DNA from: a virus
Reading direction: 5' to 3' (one strand)
Virus record (IMG/VR): IMGVR_UViG_3300010318_000034
Location: 1-28,081 of that record
Length of the DNA stretch: 28,081 bases
The first letter of the stretch is position 1. Each line of letters begins with the position of its first letter. The position numbers and the translations under genes were made by a program. The notes beneath the pieces were generated by a model. The model saw only the letters and a program-made list of their open reading frames with translations. It did no database searches and was not told the DNA's origin. Shown here in pieces: positions 13,888 through 20,182 of this stretch.

Positions 13888-14068
13888 CTACATATCCAAC
13901 AAACTCGATATCTTCAAATTGATCTGCTGTTATTTCATATTCTCCAACACGATACCAGTGTTCGCCTTCTTTATCTCCAAGGTATTCAATATCGTCACAT
14001 TGATGCTCACGCAACCATGCTTGAAGACGTTGGTGTTTAAGTTCAGTTTGTGAAATCTTCATCACCAT
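13880..14068 (-). CDS. Small protein, unknown function
   Basis: This 62-residue protein has a basic N-terminal helix (TELKHQRLQAWLREHQ) followed by an acidic, aromatic segment (DDIEYLGDKEGEHWYRVGEYEITADQFEDIEFVGYV). Two ATG codons lie two codons apart (14068 and 14062). AGAGG sits three bases before the first and nine before the second, so the second is the better placed start. It overlaps the upstream gene by 20-26 bases. No family recognised. Confidence 0.65.
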   Translation of the reverse strand: MVMKISQTELKHQRLQAWLREHQCDDIEYLGDKEGEHWYRVGEYEITADQFEDIEFVGYVDG

Positions 14069-14267
14069 AAACCTCTGTATACTTTTTAATTAAAGAATCC
14101 CGCATGTCATGATATGGAGTTAGATCCATATCATATTCATCACCAAAATTCCAATTATCAGTGTGCTGGATAGCGGCGATTGCAGCACTGATCATGGTCT
14201 TAAGACCTTCTCTGTCACATGTTATTTGTACCAATGTATCTGGAGATGAGTTAGATTCGATCTTCAT
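14043..14267 (-). CDS. Small acidic protein, unknown function
   Basis: This 74-residue protein has a hydrophobic helix near the middle (GLKTMISAAIAAIQH) and an acidic aromatic C-terminal half (NWNFGDEYDMDLTPYHDMRDSL). The ATG at 14267 has GGAGG eight bases upstream and overlaps the previous gene's stop as ATGA. No motif is recognised; it fits the pattern of short conserved cyanophage genes. Confidence 0.68.
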   Translation of the reverse strand: MKIESNSSPDTLVQITCDREGLKTMISAAIAAIQHTDNWNFGDEYDMDLTPYHDMRDSLIKKYTEVYGDEDFTN

Positions 14268-14458
14268 TTTTCAATCCTCCAATTAAGGTCACCATCTTTA
14301 TCAACCCAAAAGCAGTATTCTTTATTAAGAGATTCTAAGAGATACTTGTTCCCTTTGTCTTCTTTAATTCGACATGAATGAAATTTTAGCATACAATCTT
14401 CAAAAATGAATGTTGCTCTTGGACTAATTGGGGACACACAAATAAATTTTGTCCTCAT
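14264..14458 (-). CDS. Small protein, unknown function
   Basis: This 64-residue protein is beta-rich in appearance, with aromatic and charged residues and three Cys (FICVSPISPRATFIFEDC, KFHSCRIKEDKG, EYCFWVDKDGDLNWRIEK). No recognised motif and no signal sequence beyond a short hydrophobic N-terminus. It overlaps both neighbours by four bases (14264-14267 and 14455-14458), so it is embedded in a coupled chain. Function unknown. Confidence 0.62.
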   Translation of the reverse strand: MRTKFICVSPISPRATFIFEDCMLKFHSCRIKEDKGNKYLLESLNKEYCFWVDKDGDLNWRIEK

Positions 14459-14688
14459 GTTACAAAAACCGTCCCTGGTTTTGCTTGTGTACGATGTTGT
14501 TTTATGAAGGTCATCGCAGACTTTTCAGTGCGACATTCCTTCAGATGCTCTCCATTATACACCACCATGAGCGATTTTTTACCAATTATGGGGATAGCAG
14601 CATAACCATCTCTGGTTACAAACCCCTCCGTACAATCCTTGTAAAAATTGTAGATCTCTCGCAGTTCTTTTTTAGTTGGTTCAGTCAT
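14455..14688 (-). CDS. Small protein, unknown function
   Basis: From the ATG at 14688 this is a 77-residue protein; a GTG directly before it is the alternative. It has an N-terminal basic helix (PTKKELREIYNFYKDC), a hydrophobic strand (GYAAIPIIGKKSLMVVYNGEH) and a basic, Thr/Phe-rich end. The start overlaps the upstream stop by one base (TGATG), which typically means reinitiation. No family recognised. Confidence 0.65.
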   Translation of the reverse strand: MTEPTKKELREIYNFYKDCTEGFVTRDGYAAIPIIGKKSLMVVYNGEHLKECRTEKSAMTFIKQHRTQAKPGTVFVT

Positions 14689-14867
14689 CACTCGTTGTAT
14701 TTGATGTAATGTGGTTTTTCAGTGTCAAAGACCGTCCATTTGGCAATATTGAGACACATTAAAATAGTTTCATGTTCTCTGTGTTCTCTTGGTGTTCCTC
14801 GATACATGTAACGACGTTGGAATGCACACTGCCAAACATACTTATAGATCTTATCCTTTTCGGTCAT
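14688..14867 (-). CDS. Very small phage protein (59 residues)
   Basis: The frame opens at the ATG at 14867 and stops at a TGA at 14688-14690. It encodes 59 residues: a basic N-terminal helix (MTEKDKIYKYVWQCAFQRRY), then RGTPREHREHET, a Cys-containing stretch (ILMCLNIAKW) and a polar end. Both boundaries support a real gene: the start overlaps the upstream stop as ATGA and the stop overlaps the next ATG as TGATG. It is easily missed because of its length. Function unknown; no motif recognised. Confidence 0.72.
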   Translation of the reverse strand: MTEKDKIYKYVWQCAFQRRYMYRGTPREHREHETILMCLNIAKWTVFDTEKPHYIKYNE

Positions 14868-15292
14868 GATAAACTAACGGTAATGCGTGGTTCAACATGA
14901 ACGGGATTATGGTACACAAATTTAGGAATGTACAGTCCATCGCCTGGATTTAATGTAACAGAGTCCCCATCATCAAACACATACATCATCTTACCCAAAG
15001 ATTGTACGATCAACACATCCTGATCATCATTATGTCTACCCATTGTAACTGCTTCTTTATGCCTAGAAGAGTAAATATGCATATCACGATATCCATGTCG
15101 GGTAAACTTCGTCTTAATATTTTGAAGTAGTCCAGGAACAACACCACAGTGAATTACCAAATCAGTGGTATCACTAATTTTACTGTATGTTTCTGCTTCC
15201 TTCTCATATGTAATTTGTTGATCAACATGATCCCAAGTAATACCAATAACAAATTGATACTGTTTTGGGTAGTAGCGGTAGTTTTCTGTCAT
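14864..15292 (-). CDS. JmjC/cupin-like Fe(II)/2OG oxygenase, short
   Basis: This 142-residue protein has a cupin core with the layout of ROX/JmjC-type oxygenases: MGRHNDDQDVLIVQSLG (H87-x-D89 and the following strand), YVFDDGDSVTLNPGDGLYIP and FVYHNPVHVEPR (H128, R136). The first part (about 1-70) is a beta-rich entry domain. ROX enzymes hydroxylate His or Arg in ribosomal proteins; here the target is unknown and the protein is much shorter than family members. It lies directly after the helicase with an ATGA overlap (15289-15292), so it belongs to the helicase transcript. I am sure of the double-stranded beta-helix fold, less so of activity. Confidence 0.72.
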   Translation of the reverse strand: MTENYRYYPKQYQFVIGITWDHVDQQITYEKEAETYSKISDTTDLVIHCGVVPGLLQNIKTKFTRHGYRDMHIYSSRHKEAVTMGRHNDDQDVLIVQSLGKMMYVFDDGDSVTLNPGDGLYIPKFVYHNPVHVEPRITVSLS

Positions 15293-16527
15293 CGTTTGAT
15301 AGTAGCAATAGCGGGTTGACCTTGAACAAATACAGTGTCCACAACGTTTTGGAGACGCTTCACTGTGGAGATGCCCACGTTGCTGTAGACAGGAACATGA
15401 ACCAATCCAAAAGATTTGGTGTAATCTTGGAGTTTGCCAGGAATAAGAGTGCCCTCTTGGATACGTTTGATGTCATCCAAGTGAAGACGAATCACACGAC
15501 CAACAGACTGGCACATCTCAATGACATTCATCTGACGCATGAGCACTAGAGAAGTCAGACCAGGAACAGAGATCCCTTCACTAAGAATAGAATAGTGAAG
15601 AACGATAAACTTCTTATCGGGATCAGCACCAAACTCACGGATAAGATTGAAGAAGTGCTCACGAGTGATCTTCTTGTCGTTAAGGAATGCACCATGCTTA
15701 CTGGTAATCCACAGAAGATCGTAACCCATTGCCTGAACCTCAGTCATGAAGTCAGTCTCAGCAAGCATACGCATCATGACCTTAGTGTTGGGTGCTGCGA
15801 TCAGCACCTTCTCCATGTGCTCTTCATTGTAGAGAGTATCTAGAAGGGTCATGCAGTCCCTCTCTGCTGCTTCCTCTCCCTTTACACGGATACTACCAAT
15901 ATTGATAGCATTGATCTTAGGGGGAAGAATAGACCCGTTGTTGATCAAACGAGGAGCAGGAACATTGTAAATGATCTGACCATACACGTCAGAGTCATTC
16001 ATACCATGCTTCTTGTAAGTAGAAGAATACTTAGGAGTAGCAGTGAAGAAATAACAGCGGTTGCTAATAGAAGAGAAATGCTTGGTGGAACCAAAGAAGT
16101 TCTTCTTGACGGAATTGTGCGCTTCATCGAAGTAGATAGAGTCAACAGCAATCCCTGCCTCTTGAATACGATGCAGAGAGTGATAGGTAGTAACGATCAA
16201 CCTATTGCCCCGAGTATGGTAACACCAAGAGTAAATCTCATTGGGTTTGGTGGTTGTGAAGTATGGAAGATCATTACCAGAGTGAACATGCATCACAGAA
16301 GCATTTGTGATGTGTTCCATAAACTCAGCAGACAACTGCCGAGCAAGCATGAGGCGGGGAGCAACAACCACAATGGTCTTGTCACCCGCCTCAAACTGAC
16401 GCTTGGCATCCATGATAGCAATTAAGGACTTGCCACCACCTGTGGGAACCACAATGATGCCCTTGTTCACCTGAGACATGATCTCAAGAGACTCGGACTG
16501 ATGGGGACGAAGTTGCATAGGTGTCAT
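15289..16527 (-). CDS. SF2 DEAH-box helicase
   Basis: This 412-residue protein starts at the ATG at 16527; the ATG at 16518 is also possible and a TTG at 16551 is unlikely because it lies upstream of the predicted transcription start. Helicase motifs are clear: motif I VPTGGGKS (27-34), Ia VVVAPRLMLARQL, II DEAH (134-137), III FTATP, and VI QSVGRVIRLH. It resembles UvsW and type III / ISP restriction helicases in layout, with no fused nuclease. It is preceded by a terminator and a TATAAT box, so its transcription restarts after the methyltransferase unit. Likely roles: DNA remodelling, replication-fork processing or a partner of the methyltransferase proteins. Its base composition looks GC-richer than the small-gene region. 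Confidence 0.9.
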   Translation of the reverse strand: MTPMQLRPHQSESLEIMSQVNKGIIVVPTGGGKSLIAIMDAKRQFEAGDKTIVVVAPRLMLARQLSAEFMEHITNASVMHVHSGNDLPYFTTTKPNEIYSWCYHTRGNRLIVTTYHSLHRIQEAGIAVDSIYFDEAHNSVKKNFFGSTKHFSSISNRCYFFTATPKYSSTYKKHGMNDSDVYGQIIYNVPAPRLINNGSILPPKINAINIGSIRVKGEEAAERDCMTLLDTLYNEEHMEKVLIAAPNTKVMMRMLAETDFMTEVQAMGYDLLWITSKHGAFLNDKKITREHFFNLIREFGADPDKKFIVLHYSILSEGISVPGLTSLVLMRQMNVIEMCQSVGRVIRLHLDDIKRIQEGTLIPGKLQDYTKSFGLVHVPVYSNVGISTVKRLQNVVDTVFVQGQPAIATIKR

Positions 16528-16539
16528 AGCGATAGAGAT

Positions 16540-16545
16540 ATTATA
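16540..16545 (-). promoter_or_regulatory. TATAAT -10 box candidate upstream of the helicase
   Basis: The minus strand reads TGTATAATATC here, a perfect TATAAT box just after the terminator at 16550-16571. It lies 13 bases before the ATG at 16527 and 22 before 16518. No good -35 box is found at the right spacing, so an activator-dependent phage promoter is possible. The same TGTATAAT element appears after the terminator at 20152-20174. Confidence 0.5.
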
Positions 16546-16549
16546 CAGC

Positions 16550-16571
16550 AAAAAGACCCCCCGTGGGGGGT
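16550..16571 (-). terminator. Rho-independent terminator after the half-methyltransferase gene
   Basis: Two bases after the stop codon at 16573, the minus strand has a GC-only stem (ACCCCC paired with GGGGGT, loop of four) followed by TCTTTTTG. The hairpin and T tract fit a factor-independent terminator. It separates the methyltransferase unit from the helicase transcript. Confidence 0.8.
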
Positions 16572-16572
16572 G

Positions 16573-16989
16573 TCAATTCAAAAACTGGTCAAGGGTCACT
16601 GGTCCATCTGTACCATCAAATCGATAATGATATGTAAGAGCATCAGCACACACATAATGAGGATGGTCTGTGGGAATATCAAGTCTCCTACACATCTCTT
16701 TATGATTGTCTTTCATCAGTTCAACTGCATACAACATATTATCAATCACATGCTGTTCACTATGGTACTTCTTTAATTCTTCATAAAGGCAGACAATGAA
16801 GTTGCCATCACCAGCACAGTTGTCCATGAACCTAGAGTTTGGATTCTTCAACTGATCAATTGGAATATCCCGAATCATTTGATTGATTAATTCAGGAGGA
16901 GTAAAGACTTCTTGGGTCTGTTTGATCCTCTCGTCAGAACGATCAAGAGTAGACCCATGAAGTTTGTTGTGACTGTTCTTAGATGGCAT
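16573..16989 (-). CDS. Half-length N6-adenine methyltransferase protein (SAM-binding part only)
   Basis: This 138-residue protein contains the SAM-binding motifs of gamma-class N6 methyltransferases: motif X TQEVFTPPELINQM (25-38), motif I FMDNCAGDGNF (54-64), motif II AVEL (88-91) and motif III VCADAL (113-118). It ends at QFLN without motif IV (NPPY), and the stop is followed at once by a terminator. Enzymes of this class are normally several hundred residues long, so this one cannot methylate alone. It overlaps the large helicase-methyltransferase gene by 11 bases and is coexpressed with it. It could be a decayed remnant or a functional SAM-binding subunit that partners the large protein. 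The N-terminal 20 residues are polar and basic. Confidence 0.82.
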   Translation of the reverse strand: MPSKNSHNKLHGSTLDRSDERIKQTQEVFTPPELINQMIRDIPIDQLKNPNSRFMDNCAGDGNFIVCLYEELKKYHSEQHVIDNMLYAVELMKDNHKEMCRRLDIPTDHPHYVCADALTYHYRFDGTDGPVTLDQFLN

Positions 16990-19900
16990 TATGACGCTCC
17001 AAATATTCTACCTCGTCGCTGGTAAAACCAAATTGGTTAGATAGATCCTGATAGTTCGTGATGTCAGGTACTTCCGCATTTTTAATAGCAGGAGTAAATC
17101 CTGCAGTCTTTTTATAATTGTCCACAAAAAACTTAATAGTCGGATTGTCAAAGATCGCGCTAAGACGATTCCCCTCTTCTTGCGAAGTAATAGGGCACCA
17201 GCAATTAAGCATACCAACATATCCATTAGAGATAAACCTCTTCTTGTAAGTGGATGAGAAGGGGACAATAAACTTCAAAACGTCACTAGTGGTGGGAACA
17301 ACATCAGTGCGCTCTACTTTATCTGCGGACTTATAGATCTCATACTTACCATTAGGGGTGTAGTCCTCAGTGGCAATCGCCTGACCCATCTTCAAGGGAA
17401 TACGAGGATGCTTTGAATTGGCAATCTTGTTGAGAATAGAATGCTTAAGTGCAGCATCTCCAACCAGAGGAAGACCATCACGCAAATCCCAGGTAAAAGA
17501 ACCATCATGGGTGATAACAATAGTCTTACCCTGATACGGTTCATTTACAAGGTGCCAACGGCAGATGGCAACACCTTCGGTAAAATAATCATCTGCAGTG
17601 TAATCAATGAGTTTGAGATTATAAACCGTAGAGAAGAGTTGGAGGAATTTCTTACCCTTACCAGTATTACCAAGCACAGATGCAGGAGTCACCTCACACA
17701 TATCTCCACCAGGGGCAAGCAATTCAAGGTGCTGCTCAACAATCTTAGTCCACAGTTTATTGTTCCGCGCCTTCTTGGTGGGGTCATTGTATGGGGGGTT
17801 GGCGAGGATGGCAGTGAACTTCATGTTGGGATGGGAATCGACCACTTTGACACTAGTATCCACATATTTTACACGATTGCGGTGACTATCGCAACTCTCC
17901 CATACAGTGAGATTGCTGGGATCAAGACCACGCTCAAGAAGACGAGCAGTGTGGGATCCACTGGGATCACCAAACATATAGGTTTGGGACATGTCCTTAC
18001 AATCATTGATCATGATATCAAAGAGGGTTGTAGGAATAGACTGTTGAATGGCAGAGGAGACTGAGAGACCATTGATAGTCTCAGACACAGACTCCCTCAT
18101 GCTCTTCTGAATGCTGTTGGACACTAGTCCAATGCGGCGGGTCAACAACTCCATGCTGTGGGGGTTCAGATTGATGACCTGAGAGAGAATACCCTCAGTG
18201 TCACCAGTGACAGAAGGATAAATCTCAGAACCAATCACATCCTTAATGGAATATACATTCTGACCACTACGAATAATGTAAAACATGGTCAGAGGAATAG
18301 TCTCAAGCAGTGCCTTAACAGTCTGCTTCTTCAGAGTGTCAAGGTCATCAGACTTTTTTACACGCTCAGTCTCCATGACGACACAACTCTTGTTGTTAGC
18401 ACCATTGTCATTCAACTGAGACTCCTTCATCACAGTGGTCAGGGAAGACTTGAGATTAAATACAAAATCTCCAACTCCACTGAGATCCAGAGACTCAACA
18501 ATGCTGGTCACAGTAGAAATGCTGCTCTCAACATCTGCTGCCAAAGCATCCTCAAATGCTTCTTTAGACAGTTCTTGGAACCCATCATTCCACTCGTGGA
18601 TGTTGGTGAAGTCAACGACACTGAACTGAGACAGAGCAGGGTTGTTGTCACATGCCAGTTGGAACGCTGTGTGAATGGCACGGAGGCATCGCTGAGCATC
18701 AAAATCAATCACCCACCAGTCATGTTCACCAGAACCACCACGGAAGGCAAACTGAGTCCAGAACTCAATCGATTCCCCACCACGGCAATTAATAACAGTA
18801 TCAATCTTCTTAGCAGTCACACCAAGAACATTTGCAGATTGGGTAATAATCAGTGCTTTGGAGTGCTCATCCAGAAAGCGATTAATGTCATCTTGATCAT
18901 TCTTAGTGTCAGAGGTAACTACCAGAGCAGGATAATAGCAGTTAACCAACTCTTGGAATGCATGACATGCCTTCACGCTGGGCATTGCCATCATATGAAA
19001 AGATCCTTTAAAAAGACGATCTTCTCCAACACGAATCTCGCGCTGAGGTCCAAAATAAGTGTGAACAAAATCACGAACAAGAGTCTCATGAAGGAACTTA
19101 TCGCCCTTCATGGTGAAGATGTTCTTCATTGCATCAGGATCATCGCCAAAGATCTCCTGATAAGCAGAGGTCTGATACTTTGCAAAAGCAACTTTCATCT
19201 TGGGACGCTTGAACACGTTACGTTGAACGTCTAGTTGCTCATCAAAATAGGTGTAGACAAACTTCTGGCGATCATCAGGGAACATCCAGCAGAGTTTGTG
19301 GGCAGTACCAGAGATGTAGCAAATACGAGTATCGATTGCATTGCGGAGTTGAACAAACTGGTCCGCAGTGCCGCCGATATGTGCTTCATCAAAAGCAATG
19401 AAGTCAACATTGCTGATCTTATCCAGACGCTTGATAAAACTCTGGACAGTACCCCAAAGAACTACATTGACATCGCGCTCCTTCCAATACTCAAGGTAGG
19501 TCTCCCAACCAGGATCCTGGACAGAGATGTATTTGACAGTAGGGAAGAACTCATTAGAATCCGCCTTCCAAGACCCCTCAGGAGACTTCTGACGGGAGCA
19601 AACCAAAGATACCTTATAACCACTATCTACAATGTGTTTTAGGACCATTGCAGACTTACCTGCACGGCACTTAGCAAACAATAGAAACTCATTGCTAACA
19701 CCCCATGCAGCAGCAATTTTACTAAGGAACTGTTGCTGATACTGACGTGGTTTGAATTCAGTATATTCCTTCTGCTTGCCAGAGAAAAACTTCTCCTCCA
19801 TCATCTGGACAAGGATCTCAATCGTATAGAACTTGAGATCAAACTCAAAGGTCTCCTGACCAATCTTCTTGACACCAGGAAGAGTCATCAACCACTCATG

Positions 19901-20113
19901 GATGATGGTGTCATGGTGGTGATCCTTATCATCACGAGTAGACACGTTCTCCCACCAAGCACAACGGACGTACTTAGAATCCAACTGGGTAAGAACCTGC
20001 TTCGCCTTACCGTAGTCACGACCACGGTGACGGTGCTCCCAAGTGAAGTGGGTCTCTCCGACGTTGAAGGAGTTGGTGGAACCTTTGAGGGTATCAACGT
20101 AGATGTTGATCAC
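16979..20113 (-). CDS. Helicase - N6-adenine methyltransferase fusion (type ISP/IIG-like)
   Basis: From the GTG at 20113 this is a 1044-residue protein; a TTG at 20137 lies upstream of the predicted transcription start and is unlikely. Domains in order: an N-terminal region (about 1-95) with a weak GIY-YIG/T5orf172-like pattern (IYVDTL, SFNVGET, EHRHRG, DTIIHEWL). Next is an SF2 helicase with Walker A AKCRAGKS (147-154), DEAH (242-245), motif III-like ISGTAH and a C-terminal helicase lobe (QFAFRGGSG). A linker follows, then a methyltransferase with motif I GDPSGSHTA (about 715-723) and NPPYND at 772-777, and a target-recognition-like end. This order is that of single-chain type ISP restriction-modification enzymes. 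Alternatives are a phage antirestriction DarB-like protein or a solitary methyltransferase. The nuclease assignment is tentative. It overlaps the following gene by 11 bases. Confidence 0.87.
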   Translation of the reverse strand: MINIYVDTLKGSTNSFNVGETHFTWEHRHRGRDYGKAKQVLTQLDSKYVRCAWWENVSTRDDKDHHHDTIIHEWLMTLPGVKKIGQETFEFDLKFYTIEILVQMMEEKFFSGKQKEYTEFKPRQYQQQFLSKIAAAWGVSNEFLLFAKCRAGKSAMVLKHIVDSGYKVSLVCSRQKSPEGSWKADSNEFFPTVKYISVQDPGWETYLEYWKERDVNVVLWGTVQSFIKRLDKISNVDFIAFDEAHIGGTADQFVQLRNAIDTRICYISGTAHKLCWMFPDDRQKFVYTYFDEQLDVQRNVFKRPKMKVAFAKYQTSAYQEIFGDDPDAMKNIFTMKGDKFLHETLVRDFVHTYFGPQREIRVGEDRLFKGSFHMMAMPSVKACHAFQELVNCYYPALVVTSDTKNDQDDINRFLDEHSKALIITQSANVLGVTAKKIDTVINCRGGESIEFWTQFAFRGGSGEHDWWVIDFDAQRCLRAIHTAFQLACDNNPALSQFSVVDFTNIHEWNDGFQELSKEAFEDALAADVESSISTVTSIVESLDLSGVGDFVFNLKSSLTTVMKESQLNDNGANNKSCVVMETERVKKSDDLDTLKKQTVKALLETIPLTMFYIIRSGQNVYSIKDVIGSEIYPSVTGDTEGILSQVINLNPHSMELLTRRIGLVSNSIQKSMRESVSETINGLSVSSAIQQSIPTTLFDIMINDCKDMSQTYMFGDPSGSHTARLLERGLDPSNLTVWESCDSHRNRVKYVDTSVKVVDSHPNMKFTAILANPPYNDPTKKARNNKLWTKIVEQHLELLAPGGDMCEVTPASVLGNTGKGKKFLQLFSTVYNLKLIDYTADDYFTEGVAICRWHLVNEPYQGKTIVITHDGSFTWDLRDGLPLVGDAALKHSILNKIANSKHPRIPLKMGQAIATEDYTPNGKYEIYKSADKVERTDVVPTTSDVLKFIVPFSSTYKKRFISNGYVGMLNCWCPITSQEEGNRLSAIFDNPTIKFFVDNYKKTAGFTPAIKNAEVPDITNYQDLSNQFGFTSDEVEYLERHNAI

Positions 20114-20139
20114 GAATGCTAAGATCGCTGTACCCAATA

Positions 20140-20145
20140 ATTATA
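20140..20145 (-). promoter_or_regulatory. TATAAT -10 box candidate upstream of the helicase-methyltransferase gene
   Basis: The minus strand reads GGTGTATAATTATTG here, a perfect TATAAT box six bases past the T tract of the fibre terminator. A transcription start about 6-7 bases downstream would leave a leader of about 20 bases before the GTG at 20113. No clear -35 box is present, as at the helicase promoter. The box argues against the TTG at 20137 as translation start. Confidence 0.5.
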
Positions 20146-20151
20146 CACCAT

Positions 20152-20174
20152 AAAAAAGGGGGGCAGTGCCCCCC
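20152..20174 (-). terminator. Rho-independent terminator after the fibre gene
   Basis: The minus strand has GGGGGGC - ACT - GCCCCCC (seven base pairs, three-base loop) followed by six T. The hairpin lies eight bases after the TAA of the fibre gene. It is the strongest terminator in the window and fits the end of a late transcript. Confidence 0.9.
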
Positions 20175-20182
20175 GTGACAGT

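Noticed and set aside
15289-16527. Naming the helicase UvsW
   Set aside because: It has the SF2 motifs and a similar size, but nothing visible separates UvsW from restriction-type helicases, and its neighbours favour a link to the methyltransferase unit.
17441-19234. Long open frames on the plus strand (207 and 358 residues) opposite the helicase-methyltransferase gene
   Set aside because: They are antisense to a gene with clear helicase and methyltransferase motifs, have no recognisable domains, and every supported gene in the window is on the minus strand.
20114-20137. TTG start at 20137 for the helicase-methyltransferase gene
   Set aside because: A TATAAT box at 20140-20145 places the transcription start downstream of that codon; the GTG at 20113 is preferred, though it lacks a clear ribosome-binding site.
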